Assembly: GCF_040580765.1 (NCBI RefSeq)
Contig: NZ_CP158687.1
Location: 744,001 to 808,000 of the forward strand
Source of the DNA: Lentibacter algarum
GTDB lineage: Bacteria > Pseudomonadota > Alphaproteobacteria > Rhodobacterales > Rhodobacteraceae
Direction: 5' to 3'
Length of the DNA stretch: 64,000 nucleotides
Each line of letters starts with the position of its first letter. Position 1 is the stretch's first letter. A program made the position numbers and the translations under genes. Of the stretch, positions 1-9,363 are shown in pieces. The notes beneath the pieces are model-generated. The model was given only the letters and a program-made list of their open reading frames with translations, had not been told where the DNA came from and ran no database searches.

Positions 1-207
1 GATCAGGCCCGAGATTGGTATGGCAGCCATGGGCACTGAACAACTCTTTATAAAAGGCAGTTTATCAAGATTGTCTGGCTTGTGAAGCTCAGAAATTACA
101 ATATCTTGTGGTGTTTCGGCGTAAATGAGCAGTTCTGGGGTGTAATTACATTCTGTTGCATAATTTTTGGCCCACCTCAGGGGGCCAAAGGGGATGCAGG
201 CGCAGAA

Positions 208-1530
208 TCACTTGTTCACAAGTTCACCAGCCAGAGAGTTGCGTACGCTTTCGATGATTCTGACGCGGGCGATTGCGCCACGGGGCAGGTCGCAGTTTTT
301 AACGTGCACCGCGTGCAGGTAGCCTGTCTTGCCCATCATTTGGCCTTCGAATTTGCCGGGCTTTTCAAAGAGCACGTCAAGTTCGCGACCGAGCATCGTA
401 TCTTGAATGGCTTTTTGCTGATGCGCGATGAGCGCTTGTAGCTCTTGGAGGCGGGCGTCGGCTACGGCAGCCTCGACCTCGGGGCGCTCGGCGGCGGGCG
501 TTCCGGGGCGGGGGGAGTATTTGAACGAGAAGCCTTGGCCGAAGTTCACTTCGCGGATGATATCGAGCGTATCGGCATGGTCCTGATCAGTTTCTTCAGG
601 GAAGCCAACGATGAAGTCCCCCGAGATCAGAATATCGGGGCGCGCATCGCGGATGCGCTCGATCAGCTTGAGATAGCTGTCGCGGGTGTGGGAGCGGTTC
701 ATGCGCTTGAGAATTTTGTCTGAGCCTGACTGCACGGGGAGGTGCAGATAGGGCATCAGCTTGTCACAGGTGCCATGCGCCTCGATCAGCTCGTCCGTCA
801 TGTCGTTTGGATGGCTTGTGGTGAAGCGGATGCGCTCAAGCCCGTCAATTTTGTCGAGCTTCCAGATGAGCTGGGCAAGGGTTGCTTCTGAGCCGTCCGT
901 GCCAAAGCCATGATAGGCGTTAACGTTCTGGCCCAGAAGTGTGATCTCGCGCACGCCGCGCTCAACAAGGTCGCGGGCCTCTGTGAGAATACGATCGACA
1001 GGGCGAGACACCTCGGCACCGCGTGTATAAGGCACAACGCAGAAAGCGCAGAACTTGTCACAGCCTTCCTGAACGGTGAGAAAAGCCGTTGGGCCGCGAG
1101 CGGCCTTGGGACGAGCGGCAAGATGCTCGAATTTGTCATCGATGGGGAAGTCTGTATCGAGGGCCTTTTCGCCCGTGAGCACTTTTGCCTCCATTTCTGG
1201 CAGGCGGTGATAGCTCTGGGGGCCAACGACAAGGTCTACCATCGGCTGCCGGCGCATGATTTCTCCGCCTTCGGCTTGGGCAACACAGCCAGCGACACCG
1301 ATCTTCAGATCGGGACGAGCGTCTTTGAGGGGCTTGTAGCGGCCCAGCTCGGAATAGACTTTTTCGGCGGCTTTTTCGCGGATGTGGCAGGTGTTGAGCA
1401 GGATCATGTCCGCATCTTCGGGCGTGTCTGTCTGTTCGTAGCCTTTGAGGGCTTCGGCCATGCGCTCACTGTCATAGACGTTCATCTGGCAACCATAGGT
1501 CTTGATGAAGAGCTTTTTGGGGCTTGTCAT
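208..1530 (-). CDS. miaB: tRNA-2-methylthio-N6-dimethylallyladenosine synthase MiaB
   Basis: Radical SAM methylthiotransferase that adds the 2-methylthio group to i6A37 of tRNAs reading UNN codons. The 440-residue product has the N-terminal UPF0004 domain with cluster cysteines C14, C48 and C82. The radical SAM motif GCDKFCAFC (C157, C161, C164) follows, and a C-terminal TRAM-like region closes it; length is normal for MiaB. The reading frame stays open 84 codons upstream, but the family starts at [17 protein letters not shown], so the ATG at 1530 was chosen. It is divergent from the next gene, about 100 bp away. Assignment as MiaB rather than RimO or MtaB rests on the TYGCQMN and VVPYTRG motifs. 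Confidence 0.95.
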   Translation of the reverse strand: MTSPKKLFIKTYGCQMNVYDSERMAEALKGYEQTDTPEDADMILLNTCHIREKAAEKVYSELGRYKPLKDARPDLKIGVAGCVAQAEGGEIMRRQPMVDLVVGPQSYHRLPEMEAKVLTGEKALDTDFPIDDKFEHLAARPKAARGPTAFLTVQEGCDKFCAFCVVPYTRGAEVSRPVDRILTEARDLVERGVREITLLGQNVNAYHGFGTDGSEATLAQLIWKLDKIDGLERIRFTTSHPNDMTDELIEAHGTCDKLMPYLHLPVQSGSDKILKRMNRSHTRDSYLKLIERIRDARPDILISGDFIVGFPEETDQDHADTLDIIREVNFGQGFSFKYSPRPGTPAAERPEVEAAVADARLQELQALIAHQQKAIQDTMLGRELDVLFEKPGKFEGQMMGKTGYLHAVHVKNCDLPRGAIARVRIIESVRNSLAGELVNK

Positions 1531-1632
1531 GGGCGTGTGTCCTGCGTGCGCGAATTTGGCCGCTGAGTAGCGAAAATGCTGCCCACTTGCAATGCACGAT
1601 GAATTAACCGATTCTATTCCAAAAACGGGCTT

Positions 1633-2514
1633 ATGAGTATGCAGATTAGTTTTTCCAATCTTGAGACCTTTATCAAAGAGGGCGCTGGATTCTTGGCCAA
1701 AGGGCCGATCGCGCTTGTCTTTGCCGAGGATGAGGCCGAGCTCGACACCACATTGCGCCACCATCAGCAGCTTGGTTTTCATCGCGTGATTGGATTTATG
1801 CCGCGCGAGTTTTCACTTGCTGTCGATCTGGTCGATACGATTGTGCGTGTGAATTACGACGTGCGCGGGGAAGAGGCGCTCAGCAAAGCTGTGAACGCCG
1901 TAATTGATAAAGCAGAAGGGCAGTGGCTTTATTACTGCTTCAATGCTGAATACCTTTTCTATCCGTTTTGCGAGACGCGGGTTGTGGGCGAAATGCTTGC
2001 GTTTCATACTGAAGAGCGCCGTGATGCGATGCTCACCTATGTGGTGGATCTCTATGCGGGCGATCTGGACAGCTATCCAAGCGCAGTTTCTCTTGATAGC
2101 GCCTTTATTGACCGCTCAGGATATTACGCGCTCGCGCGGCCTGATGCAGCCAATCACAATCATCCAAAAGAGCGGCAGCTCGACTTTTTTGGCGGGTTGC
2201 GGTGGCGCTATGAGGAGCACATCCCAGTGCCACGCCGCAAGATTGACCGTATTGCGCTGTTTCGCGCCCAGCCAGGCTTGCGACTGCGCGAAGATCACAC
2301 CTTTAATGACGAAGAATACAATACCTTTGCCTGCCCTTGGCATAACAACCTCACGGCTTCGATTTGCTCGTTCCGAACGGCCAAAGCGCTCAAGCGCAAT
2401 CCGGGCTCGACCTTTGATATTCACAGTTTCAAGTGGCATAACTCTGTCCCCTTTGAATGGCACTCGCGCCAGCTGCTGGACTTGGGCCTGATGGAGCCGG
2501 GGCAGTGGTTTTAG
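1633..2514 (+). CDS. Glycosyltransferase family 2-like conserved protein
   Basis: A 293-residue protein that I place tentatively with the degenerate glycosyltransferase-2-like proteins of Rhodobacteraceae. What can be seen is an alpha/beta N-terminal half with alternating hydrophobic strands ([26 protein letters not shown]). A segment [15 protein letters not shown] then stands where GT2 enzymes carry the DxD-bearing strand, but no clear DxD is present, so catalysis is doubtful. The C-terminal half is rich in Trp, His and Arg. There is no signal peptide or membrane segment. It stands alone between divergent miaB and aroA. Function is not known. Confidence 0.6.
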   Translation: MSMQISFSNLETFIKEGAGFLAKGPIALVFAEDEAELDTTLRHHQQLGFHRVIGFMPREFSLAVDLVDTIVRVNYDVRGEEALSKAVNAVIDKAEGQWLYYCFNAEYLFYPFCETRVVGEMLAFHTEERRDAMLTYVVDLYAGDLDSYPSAVSLDSAFIDRSGYYALARPDAANHNHPKERQLDFFGGLRWRYEEHIPVPRRKIDRIALFRAQPGLRLREDHTFNDEEYNTFACPWHNNLTASICSFRTAKALKRNPGSTFDIHSFKWHNSVPFEWHSRQLLDLGLMEPGQWF

Positions 2515-2580
2515 GCGGTTAGGCGTAGACCTCCTTCGGCGGCTCGGCTAAAACCCCTGAGAAATTTCACGGGGACTGAT

Positions 2581-3927
2581 ATGTCATCACACGGCGCCGC
2601 ACTTCCGATGCTCTCACGCAAATGTAAAGGCCTTACGGGCGAGGCCCATGTGCCCGGCGATAAATCGATCTCGCATCGCTCGCTTATTTTGGGGGCAATG
2701 TCCGTGGGGGAGACCCGTATTACAGGGCTTTTGGAGGGGCAGGATGTGCTCGACACAGGCCGTGCGATGCGCGCGTTTGGTGCTGAAGTTGAAGACCTTG
2801 GCCAAGGCAACTGGCGGGTTTACGGCGTTGGCGTTGGCGGGTTTACAGAACCTGACAATGTGATTGACTGCGGCAATTCCGGCACGGGCGTGCGTCTGAT
2901 TATGGGCGCGATGGCGACCACTGACATGACGGCAACCTTTACGGGCGATGCCTCGCTCAATTCGCGCCCGATGGCGCGGGTGACGGATCCGCTGGCTTTG
3001 TTTGGAGCGCGGGCCTACGGGCGGCGCGGCGGGCGCTTGCCGATGACGATTGTGGGCGCGGCAGATGCGGCGCCTGTACAATACACTGTGCCTGTGCCGA
3101 GTGCTCAGGTGAAATCTGCTGTCTTGCTGGCGGCGCTGAATGCGCGGGGCGAGAGCCAAGTTATTGAGCGTGAAGCGACGCGGGACCACACCGAGCGAAT
3201 GCTGGCTGGGTTTGGCGCGACAATCGAGACGGAAGAGACCGCCGAGGGCCGCATCATTCGCTTGCAGGGGCAGCCCGAACTTAAAGCCCAAGATATTACT
3301 GTGCCGCGCGATCCGAGCTCTGCGGCCTTTCCTGTCTGTGCGGCGATTATCACTGAAGGTTCGGATGTGCTTGTGCCCAACATTGGCCTGAACCCGACGC
3401 GGGCGGGGCTGTTTACCACGCTGATCGAGATGGGTGCAGACCTGACCTATGAAAACCTGCGCGAAGAGGGCGGCGAGCCTGTGGCTGACTTGCGCGCTAA
3501 ATTTTCCCCCAATCTCAAGGGGATCGAAGTTCCGCCTGCGCGTGCGGCGAGCATGATTGACGAATATCCTGTGCTCTCTGTTGTGGCGGCCTTTGCTGAA
3601 GGGCGTACCGAAATGCACGGCGTGAAAGAGCTGCGTGTGAAGGAAAGCGACAGGATCGACGCGATGGCCAAGGGGCTGCGCGCTGCGGGTGTCACTGTTG
3701 ACGAAGGCGAGGACTGGTGGGCTGTTGAGGGCCGTGGGCATGGCAATGTGACGGGCGGCGCGACAGTTGAGAGCCGTCTGGATCATCGCATTGCGATGTC
3801 GTTCCTGATTCTCGGAATGGCGAGCGAGCAGCCTATGCAGGTTGATGATGGTGGGCCTATTGCGACGTCTTTCCCTATATTTGAGAGCCTGATGGGCGGG
3901 CTTGGCGCTATAATCGAGCGGGTGTGA
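2581..3927 (+). CDS. aroA: 3-phosphoshikimate 1-carboxyvinyltransferase (class II EPSP synthase)
   Basis: Transfers the enolpyruvyl group of PEP to shikimate-3-phosphate, the sixth step of the shikimate pathway. The 448-residue sequence carries the class II signatures: [11 protein letters not shown] near residue 24, [14 protein letters not shown] at 43-56, and ELRVKESDR and [10 protein letters not shown] toward the C-terminus. The PEP-site loop reads GNSGTG with Gly at 101, where the glyphosate-tolerant CP4 enzyme has Ala100, so tolerance is not predicted from that position. Its stop lies one base before the cmk start, indicating an aroA-cmk operon that continues into the aldo/keto reductase gene. 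Confidence 0.95.
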   Translation: MSSHGAALPMLSRKCKGLTGEAHVPGDKSISHRSLILGAMSVGETRITGLLEGQDVLDTGRAMRAFGAEVEDLGQGNWRVYGVGVGGFTEPDNVIDCGNSGTGVRLIMGAMATTDMTATFTGDASLNSRPMARVTDPLALFGARAYGRRGGRLPMTIVGAADAAPVQYTVPVPSAQVKSAVLLAALNARGESQVIEREATRDHTERMLAGFGATIETEETAEGRIIRLQGQPELKAQDITVPRDPSSAAFPVCAAIITEGSDVLVPNIGLNPTRAGLFTTLIEMGADLTYENLREEGGEPVADLRAKFSPNLKGIEVPPARAASMIDEYPVLSVVAAFAEGRTEMHGVKELRVKESDRIDAMAKGLRAAGVTVDEGEDWWAVEGRGHGNVTGGATVESRLDHRIAMSFLILGMASEQPMQVDDGGPIATSFPIFESLMGGLGAIIERV

Positions 3928-3928
3928 C

Positions 3929-4537
3929 ATGAGCTTTGCGATTGCCATAGACGGGCCAGCTGCGGCGGGGAAGGGCACGATATCAAAGGCTGTGGCCGCG
4001 CATTTTGGATTTGCGCATCTAGATACGGGGCTTTTGTATCGGGCTGTTGGTGCCAAAGTGCTCGACGGGGTAGACCCTATTGAGGCGGCGCGCAGTCTTG
4101 TGGCGGAAGACTTGGAGAATGATGCGCTGCGCACGGCGGATGTGGCGCAAGCTGCGAGCCGTATCGCTGTGATTGGTGAAGTGCGCGCGGCATTGGTGGA
4201 CTTTCAGCGCGCGTTTGCGCGGCGTGCGGGGGGGGCCGTCTTGGACGGGCGCGACATTGGGACGGTGATTTGTCCTGACGCAGAGGCCAAGCTGTTTGTG
4301 ACCGCCAGTGCAGAGGTGCGCGCAGCGCGACGCCACGCGGAGCTTTTGGGGCGCGGGGCGGAGGCGACATTGCAAGAGGTTCTGGCTGATGTGAAAGAGC
4401 GCGATGCGCGTGACGCGGGCCGCGCTGAAGCGCCGATGGTTGCGGCTGTGGATGCTGTTTTGATTGACACCTCAAGCATGAGTATTGAGGCCGCCGTGAC
4501 GGCGGCGATCGCAGCAGTGGAGGCAGCACGAAAATGA
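3929..4537 (+). CDS. cmk: Cytidylate kinase
   Basis: Phosphorylates CMP and dCMP with ATP in the cytoplasm. The 202-residue product has the P-loop GPAAAGKGT at residues 9-17, the [10 protein letters not shown] substrate segment, and [13 protein letters not shown] with the CMP-binding Asp/Arg. [10 protein letters not shown] and RDARDAGRA belong to the lid region. It is slightly shorter than the E. coli enzyme (227 residues), with a compact insert domain. It starts one base after the aroA stop and overlaps the following aldo/keto reductase by ATGA, so the three genes are probably translated from one message. Confidence 0.95.
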   Translation: MSFAIAIDGPAAAGKGTISKAVAAHFGFAHLDTGLLYRAVGAKVLDGVDPIEAARSLVAEDLENDALRTADVAQAASRIAVIGEVRAALVDFQRAFARRAGGAVLDGRDIGTVICPDAEAKLFVTASAEVRAARRHAELLGRGAEATLQEVLADVKERDARDAGRAEAPMVAAVDAVLIDTSSMSIEAAVTAAIAAVEAARK

Positions 4538-5532
4538 CAACACGCAGGCTTGGAAAAAATGGCCCAGAGATCAGCGCGATCGGGTATGGGGCGATGTCTT
4601 TTTCGGACTTTTACGGCGCAACGAGCGAGGCGGAAAGCCACGCGATCCTTGATCATTGCCGCGATGTCGGGTTGACCCATCTTGATACCTCCAACATCTA
4701 CGGCATGGGCCGCTCTGAAGATGTGATCGGAAGCTACTTTGCGGCCCATCCTGACGCCAAGCAGGAGTTTGTGATTGCGACCAAGGCATCGATTGCCAGA
4801 GACGAAAGTGGAAATCGCATTTTTAGAAATGATCGCAAGCATTTGGAAGAAGAACTTGATAAGTCACTTCAACGTATGGGTGTCGATCACGTGGGTCTGT
4901 TTTATGTCCATCGCCGTGATCCGAACGTGCCGATTGAAGAGGTGACAGAGAGCCTTGCGGCGATTGTGAAGACGGGCAAGGCGCTTGGCTTTGGTTACTC
5001 TGAAATCGCGCCGAGCAGCCTGCGTCGAGCGGCAAAAGTGGCGCATGTCAGTGCGGTGCAATCGGAGTATTCCTTGAGCACGCGCAGCCCAGAATTGGGC
5101 CTTGTGCAGGCCTGTGCCGAACTTGGCACAGCGCTTGTTGCATTTAGCCCTGTTGGGCGCTCTTTGTTGACCGATACACCCCTGAGTTTTGAGGCCGTGC
5201 AGAGCCTTGACTTCTTGCGCGGCAATCCGCGGTTTATGCGCCCGAATTATGAGGCCAACGTGAGTGCTGCAGCCGGCTTTTGCGCTTTGGCCGCCGAGAT
5301 GGGTGTGAGTGCTGCGGGGCTGGCCAACGCATGGCTTCTGGCGCAGGGGGACCATGTGATCCCGATCCCCGGGACGCGTTCTGTCTCGCATTTGAGTGAT
5401 TGTTTGCAGGGGCGGGACGTCAGGCTGACATCTGAGGATTTGGAGCGGATCGAGGCGATCTTGCCGCTTGGGTGGGCGCATGGGGACAGGTATTCTGAAG
5501 CGCAGTGGATCGGACCTGAGCGCTACTGTTAA
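4534..5532 (+). CDS. Aldo/keto reductase
   Basis: NADPH-dependent reductase of the aldo/keto reductase superfamily; the substrate cannot be told from sequence. The 332-residue TIM-barrel protein begins with [18 protein letters not shown]. It shows the catalytic Asp and Tyr in [14 protein letters not shown], Lys in IATKAS, and His in FYVHRRDP. The cofactor loop region reads [12 protein letters not shown] near residue 275. It overlaps the cmk stop by four bases (ATGA), so it is coupled to aroA-cmk, sitting where many relatives pass directly from cmk to rpsA. It may be a passenger in that operon rather than a shikimate-pathway enzyme. Confidence 0.85.
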   Translation: MTTRRLGKNGPEISAIGYGAMSFSDFYGATSEAESHAILDHCRDVGLTHLDTSNIYGMGRSEDVIGSYFAAHPDAKQEFVIATKASIARDESGNRIFRNDRKHLEEELDKSLQRMGVDHVGLFYVHRRDPNVPIEEVTESLAAIVKTGKALGFGYSEIAPSSLRRAAKVAHVSAVQSEYSLSTRSPELGLVQACAELGTALVAFSPVGRSLLTDTPLSFEAVQSLDFLRGNPRFMRPNYEANVSAAAGFCALAAEMGVSAAGLANAWLLAQGDHVIPIPGTRSVSHLSDCLQGRDVRLTSEDLERIEAILPLGWAHGDRYSEAQWIGPERYC

Positions 5533-5571
5533 GGCTGGATTTGTGTGACAAATCAAACTGAGGCTGGGGAG

Positions 5572-5615
5572 CACTGCTTCCCCGCGTCCCCTCGGGATAT
5601 TTTGAGAAAGAGGAA
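5572..5615 (+). repeat. Dispersed extragenic repeat, copy A (partial)
   Basis: It lies downstream of the aldo/keto reductase gene. The 20 bases GATATTTTGAGAAAGAGGAA at 5596-5615 are identical to 54104-54123. GGGGAGCACTGCTTCCCC before it is a small palindrome in the place of the GC hairpin of the other copies. Confidence 0.55.
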
Positions 5616-5650
5616 ACCTGCAGTTTGCAGAGCAAAAAAAGGGCTGGGGC

Positions 5651-5679
5651 TTGCCTTTGAGGCAGGAGCGTTATATACG
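5651..5679 (+). promoter_or_regulatory. Putative promoter of the rpsA leader
   Basis: TTGCCT at 5651-5656 and TATACG at 5674-5679 are separated by 17 bases, a reasonable sigma-70-type arrangement. It lies between the aldo/keto reductase stop and rpsA and would start a leader of about 160 bases. The call rests only on the match and position. Confidence 0.35.
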
Positions 5680-5682
5680 CGC

Positions 5683-5755
5683 GCCTGTCGAACAAGGCGG
5701 GGCTACCGCAGGGCAAAATGAGCAGGGTCGGAAAAGTCCGGCCCTCTTTGTTTTA
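5683..5755 (+). ncRNA. rpsA leader RNA with intrinsic terminator (attenuator or small RNA)
   Basis: A segment between a putative promoter and rpsA ends in a clear intrinsic terminator. GGGTCGGA (5725-5732) pairs with TCCGGCCC (5737-5744) around an AAAG loop as an 8-bp stem containing one T-G pair, followed by a T-rich run (5745-5754). Because it sits about 90 bases before the rpsA start, it would stop transcripts before the gene or release a short RNA of about 70 nt. I do not recognise a named Rfam family. Boundaries at the 5' end are estimated from the putative promoter. Confidence 0.45.
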
Positions 5756-5846
5756 AAAGCTGCCAGCGCTGTCTGACCAATAGAAACCCGAAGACCGGCG
5801 GAGACAACCGCACGGCCAGAAACACTTAAAAGGAATGAAACGCCAC

Positions 5847-7526
5847 ATGGCTAGCACAGTATCTATGGAAGACTTCGAAGCGCTTTTGAATGAAAGCTTC
5901 GAAATGGACACGCCCGAAGAGGGCTCTGTTGTCAAAGGCAAGGTTATCGCGATCGAAGCGGGCCAAGCTATCATCGACGTCGGCTACAAAATGGAAGGCC
6001 GCGTTGATCTGAAAGAATTCGCAAACCCAGGTGAAGCTCCTGAAATCGCTGTTGGCGATGAAGTGGAAGTCTTCCTGCGCTCGGCTGAAAACGCCCGCGG
6101 CGAAGCGGTTATCTCACGTGAGATGGCGCGCCGTGAAGAAGCATGGGACCGTCTGGAAAAAGCATATGCTGACGAAGAACGTGTCGATGGCGCGATCTTT
6201 GGCCGCGTCAAAGGCGGCTTCACAGTTGACCTCGGCGGCGCCGTGGCCTTCTTGCCTGGCTCACAAGTTGACGTGCGCCCCGTGCGCGACGCAGGCCCAC
6301 TTATGGGCCTCAAGCAGCCGTTCCAGATCCTCAAAATGGACCGCCGCCGTGGCAACATCGTTGTTTCACGTCGTGCCATTCTTGAAGAATCACGTGCCGA
6401 ACAGCGTGCAGAAGTCATTGGCAACCTTGCTGAAGGCGATTCTGTTGACGGTGTGGTCAAGAACATCACCGAATACGGTGCGTTTGTTGACCTCGGCGGC
6501 GTAGACGGCCTTCTCCACGTGACAGACATGGCATGGCGCCGTGTGAACCACCCATCAGAAATCCTCACAATCGGGGAAACTGTGAAGGTTCAGGTCATCA
6601 AGATCAACAAAGAGACGCACCGCATCAGCCTCGGCATGAAGCAGTTGCAAGACGATCCATGGGATCTCGTCGCGGCCAAATATCCGCTCGAGAGTGTCCA
6701 CATGGGCCGCGTGACAAACATCACCGATTACGGCGCATTTGTTGAGCTGGAAGCCGGTGTTGAAGGTCTTGTGCACGTGTCTGAAATGTCTTGGACAAAG
6801 AAGAACGTACACCCCGGCAAGATCGTGTCGACATCACAAGAAGTCGAAGTCATGGTTCTCGAAATCGATGGTGCAAAACGCCGCGTTTCGCTTGGCCTCA
6901 AGCAAACACAGCGCAACCCATGGGAAGTCTTTGCTGAGACGCACCCAGAGGGCAAAGAAGTTGAAGGTGAAGTTAAGAACATCACTGAATTCGGCCTCTT
7001 CATCGGCCTCGAAGGCGACATCGACGGCATGGTGCACCTCTCAGACATCTCTTGGGATGAGCGCGGCGAAGACGCGATCCAGAACTACCGCAAAGGCGAT
7101 ATGGTTCAGGCCGTTGTCTCGGAAGTTGACGTTGAGAAAGAGCGCATTTCGCTTTCCATCAAAGGCCTCGGCGGCGACAAGTTTGCCGAAGCAGTTGGTG
7201 GCACGAAGCGTGGCAGCATCATTACTGTTGAAGTCACATCCATCGAGGATGGCGGCATCGAAGTTGAATATGAGGGCATGAAAAACTTCATCCGCCGCTC
7301 AGACCTCAGCCGCGACCGTGCCGAGCAGCGCCCTGAGCGTTTCTCTGTTGGCGACAAGGTGGATGTGCGCGTTACAAACGTAGACGCCAAAACACGTCGT
7401 CTCGGCCTCTCGATCAAGGCGCGCGAAATTGCCGAAGAGAAAGAAGCTGTGGAGCAGTATGGCTCATCAGACAGCGGCGCATCACTTGGTGATATCCTTG
7501 GCGCGGCGCTCAAGTCAGACGACTGA
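5847..7526 (+). CDS. rpsA: 30S ribosomal protein S1
   Basis: Large mRNA-binding protein of the small ribosomal subunit, needed for initiation on structured messages. The 559-residue product contains six S1/OB-fold repeats. The best conserved units share GxVKNITEYGAFVDLGGVDGLLH-like cores at about residues 195-265, 285-350 and 370-440. The ATG at 5847 (MASTVSMEDF) was preferred to the ATG at 5835, because the Shine-Dalgarno AAAGGA at 5829-5834 directly abuts 5835 but is 12 bases from 5847. Codon use is clearly more biased (GAA, AAG, GGC) than in neighbours, as expected for a highly expressed gene. It is preceded by a terminator-bearing leader and followed by its own terminator. Confidence 0.97.
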   Translation: MASTVSMEDFEALLNESFEMDTPEEGSVVKGKVIAIEAGQAIIDVGYKMEGRVDLKEFANPGEAPEIAVGDEVEVFLRSAENARGEAVISREMARREEAWDRLEKAYADEERVDGAIFGRVKGGFTVDLGGAVAFLPGSQVDVRPVRDAGPLMGLKQPFQILKMDRRRGNIVVSRRAILEESRAEQRAEVIGNLAEGDSVDGVVKNITEYGAFVDLGGVDGLLHVTDMAWRRVNHPSEILTIGETVKVQVIKINKETHRISLGMKQLQDDPWDLVAAKYPLESVHMGRVTNITDYGAFVELEAGVEGLVHVSEMSWTKKNVHPGKIVSTSQEVEVMVLEIDGAKRRVSLGLKQTQRNPWEVFAETHPEGKEVEGEVKNITEFGLFIGLEGDIDGMVHLSDISWDERGEDAIQNYRKGDMVQAVVSEVDVEKERISLSIKGLGGDKFAEAVGGTKRGSIITVEVTSIEDGGIEVEYEGMKNFIRRSDLSRDRAEQRPERFSVGDKVDVRVTNVDAKTRRLGLSIKAREIAEEKEAVEQYGSSDSGASLGDILGAALKSDD

Positions 7527-7550
7527 GACCAGCAATAAGACATTTGAAGA

Positions 7551-7586
7551 GGCCTCGCGGTGCAAGCTGCGGGGCCTTTTCTTTTG
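7551..7586 (+). terminator. Intrinsic terminator of rpsA
   Basis: A 10-bp stem is formed by GGCCTCGCGG (7551-7560) and CTGCGGGGCC (7567-7576) around TGCAAG. A T-rich tract from 7577 follows. It begins 25 bases after the rpsA stop. Confidence 0.8.
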
Positions 7587-7812
7587 TCGAAATGCAGCTG
7601 CGAATCGGAAGTGGATGTGGTGAATGTCAGCGCCAGCTTTGTCGCCTTGCTGCGCTGCGGCAGGGAGAGAGTGTGCCAAATGGCTGCAAAACCCCTGATT
7701 TTACTTCCATTTTTCCGTGATTGAGGCAAGGAAGTAGGTTCCTCAATGAAAAATTTCTTCTATAGTCGGTGAAGAAAAAAAATAAAACTTCTGCCTGGGG
7801 AGACAGATTCAC

Positions 7813-8094
7813 ATGATCCGCTCGGAGCTTGTTCAAAAGATTGCGGAAGAAAATCCGCACCTCTTTCAGCGTGATGTTGAAAGAATTGTTAATACCATTT
7901 TCGAAGAGATCATTGACGCTATGGCTGCGGGCGACCGTGTTGAGCTACGCGGCTTTGGGGCCTTTTCTGTCAAGCAACGCGACGCACGGACAGGGCGCAA
8001 CCCGAGGACGGGCGAAGCTGTGGAGGTTGAAGAAAAGCATGTGCCGTTCTTCAAGACTGGCAAGCTGCTTCGGGACAGACTGAACGGGAAGTAA
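7813..8094 (+). CDS. ihfB: Integration host factor subunit beta
   Basis: Beta subunit of the DNA-bending nucleoid protein IHF, which pairs with IhfA and acts in recombination, replication and transcription. The 93-residue protein fits the HU/IHF fold. It starts [17 protein letters not shown] and has [20 protein letters not shown] with the DNA-intercalating Pro in the RNPRTGE arm. It ends in [13 protein letters not shown]. Placement directly after rpsA is a classic arrangement across Proteobacteria. About 230 bases between the rpsA terminator and the start, ending in an A-rich stretch and GGGGAGA before the ATG, probably hold its own promoter. Confidence 0.95.
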   Translation: MIRSELVQKIAEENPHLFQRDVERIVNTIFEEIIDAMAAGDRVELRGFGAFSVKQRDARTGRNPRTGEAVEVEEKHVPFFKTGKLLRDRLNGK

Positions 8095-8097
8095 GTG

Positions 8098-8448
8098 ATG
8101 CGCTTGATCAGGTATGTGTTTCTGGCAATTTTGGCCGTGTGTTTGATAACAGTGGCCTTGGCCAACGCAGACGTTGTCACCTTGAACCTTTTGCCAGAAG
8201 CCCTTGCACAGGCAACGGGGTATGGCTTTTCTATTGAGCTGCCTTTGTTTGTCGTGATTTTTATCGGTATCTTGGCTGGGCTTTTGATGGGCTTTGTCTG
8301 GGAGTGGTTGCGGGAGCACAAGCACCGCGCTGAGGCCGCGCGCCACCGTGGGGAAGTGAAGAAGCTTGAAGGCGAGTTGAAACGTATCAAGACTGGCAGC
8401 GAAGAGCACGGCGACGAGGTTCTGGCACTGCTTGAAAAAGCAAGCTGA
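8098..8448 (+). CDS. LapA-domain (DUF1049) inner-membrane protein
   Basis: A 116-residue protein with two membrane segments (about residues 4-25 and 45-68), then a charged, probably helical tail (EHKHRAEAARHRGEVKKLEGELKR, given here as broken parts: residues about 72-95). This is the layout of the LapA/DUF1049 family, whose E. coli relatives LapA and LapB help regulate lipopolysaccharide assembly. The ATG at 8098 was chosen over the in-frame GTG at 8095 that abuts the ihfB stop. It is co-directional with ihfB at three bases distance, hence the same transcript. A terminator follows. Confidence 0.75.
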   Translation: MRLIRYVFLAILAVCLITVALANADVVTLNLLPEALAQATGYGFSIELPLFVVIFIGILAGLLMGFVWEWLREHKHRAEAARHRGEVKKLEGELKRIKTGSEEHGDEVLALLEKAS

Positions 8449-8473
8449 AGTCAGATAGACAGGCAGACAAGCG

Positions 8474-8503
8474 GGCGCGGGCGAGAGCTTCGCGCCTTTT
8501 TTA
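8474..8503 (+). terminator. Intrinsic terminator after the ihfB/lapA-like genes
   Basis: GGCGCG (8474-8479) and CGCGCC (8491-8496) flank an 11-base loop and are followed by six T residues (8497-8502). It separates the ihfB transcript from trpF. Confidence 0.7.
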
Positions 8504-8532
8504 TGTCAGACGAGAAAGAGCGGGTAGGGCCA

Positions 8533-9171
8533 ATGGACATCAGGGTGAAAATTTGCGGGCTGACGCGTCCAGAGGATGTTGCGGCTGTGGCCGCTGCGGG
8601 CGCACAGTATGCGGGGTTTGTCTTTTTTGAGAAATCGCCACGCAATGTGAACATTGAAACGGCGCGCGCTTTGGCTTTGGAAGCCCCTGTTGGTTTGGCC
8701 AAGGTGGCGCTTGTGGTGGATGCGGATGACGCCGAACTGGACGCGATCGTGGGGGCTGTGCCGCTGGATATGTTGCAGCTTCATGGCCATGAGTGCCCTG
8801 AGCGTGTTTCTGAGGTGCGCGCGCGGTATGGCTTGCCTGTGATGAAGGCGGTGGGTGTGGCCGATGTGGAGGATATGGCGCAAATAGCGCTCTATGAAGA
8901 GGTGGCGGACCAGCTTTTGATTGATGCAAAGCCGCCCAAAGGCGCGGATTTGCCCGGTGGAAACGGGCTTTCCTTTGACTGGCGGTTGCTCTCGGGGCGC
9001 AAATATTGGCGCAAGCCTTGGATGCTCGCAGGCGGGCTGACGCCGCAGAATGTTCGTCAAGCGGCCCAGATGACGGGTGCGCGGCAAGTGGATGTGTCCT
9101 CGGGCGTTGAGGCGGGCGCAGGTGTGAAAGATGCACGCAGGATTGCGGAGTTTGTGGCGGCTCTACGCTGA
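8533..9171 (+). CDS. trpF: Phosphoribosylanthranilate isomerase
   Basis: Amadori isomerase converting N-(5-phosphoribosyl)anthranilate to CdRP in tryptophan synthesis. The 212-residue single-domain TIM barrel begins [16 protein letters not shown] with catalytic Cys8. It continues through [16 protein letters not shown] and LIDAKPPKG, the last holding the likely catalytic Asp. [10 protein letters not shown] and DVSSGVEAG are the phosphate-binding loops. An in-frame ATG at 8503 immediately follows the terminator T-run and lacks room for a ribosome site, so 8533 was chosen. trpB follows after 192 bp that contain an extragenic repeat. Confidence 0.93.
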   Translation: MDIRVKICGLTRPEDVAAVAAAGAQYAGFVFFEKSPRNVNIETARALALEAPVGLAKVALVVDADDAELDAIVGAVPLDMLQLHGHECPERVSEVRARYGLPVMKAVGVADVEDMAQIALYEEVADQLLIDAKPPKGADLPGGNGLSFDWRLLSGRKYWRKPWMLAGGLTPQNVRQAAQMTGARQVDVSSGVEAGAGVKDARRIAEFVAALR

Positions 9172-9175
9172 TTTG

Positions 9176-9275
9176 GAATTTGCTCTGCAAATCCGACCCA
9201 ACGGGGGGCAGCCCGCTGTTTCATAAACCATTGGGCGTATGAAGCCTCCACCGAGATATTTTTGGAAAGAAAAAG
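9176..9275 (+). repeat. Dispersed extragenic repeat, copy B
   Basis: The first 24 bases (9176-9199, built on the palindrome ATTTGCTCTGCAAAT and followed by CCGACCC) match 54052-54075 with one difference. The tail GATATTTTTGGAAAGAAAAA at 9255-9274 resembles the tail of the copies at 5596 and 54104. The middle, with GGGGGGCAGCCCGC, is diverged. It sits in the trpF-trpB gap. Confidence 0.55.
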
Positions 9276-9363
9276 CAGGGGCGGCGGCTTTTGAGTGCGT
9301 TTGCCTTGCTCTTGGGCGCGGGGGCATTTACCAACAGTCAAACGCTGACAGAGAGGGCATCTT

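Noticed and set aside
2614..4134. A 506-codon open frame antisense to aroA and cmk
   Set aside because: Its composition is that of a reverse-frame shadow (Arg/His/Ala rich, no domain), while the other strand encodes two unmistakable enzymes.
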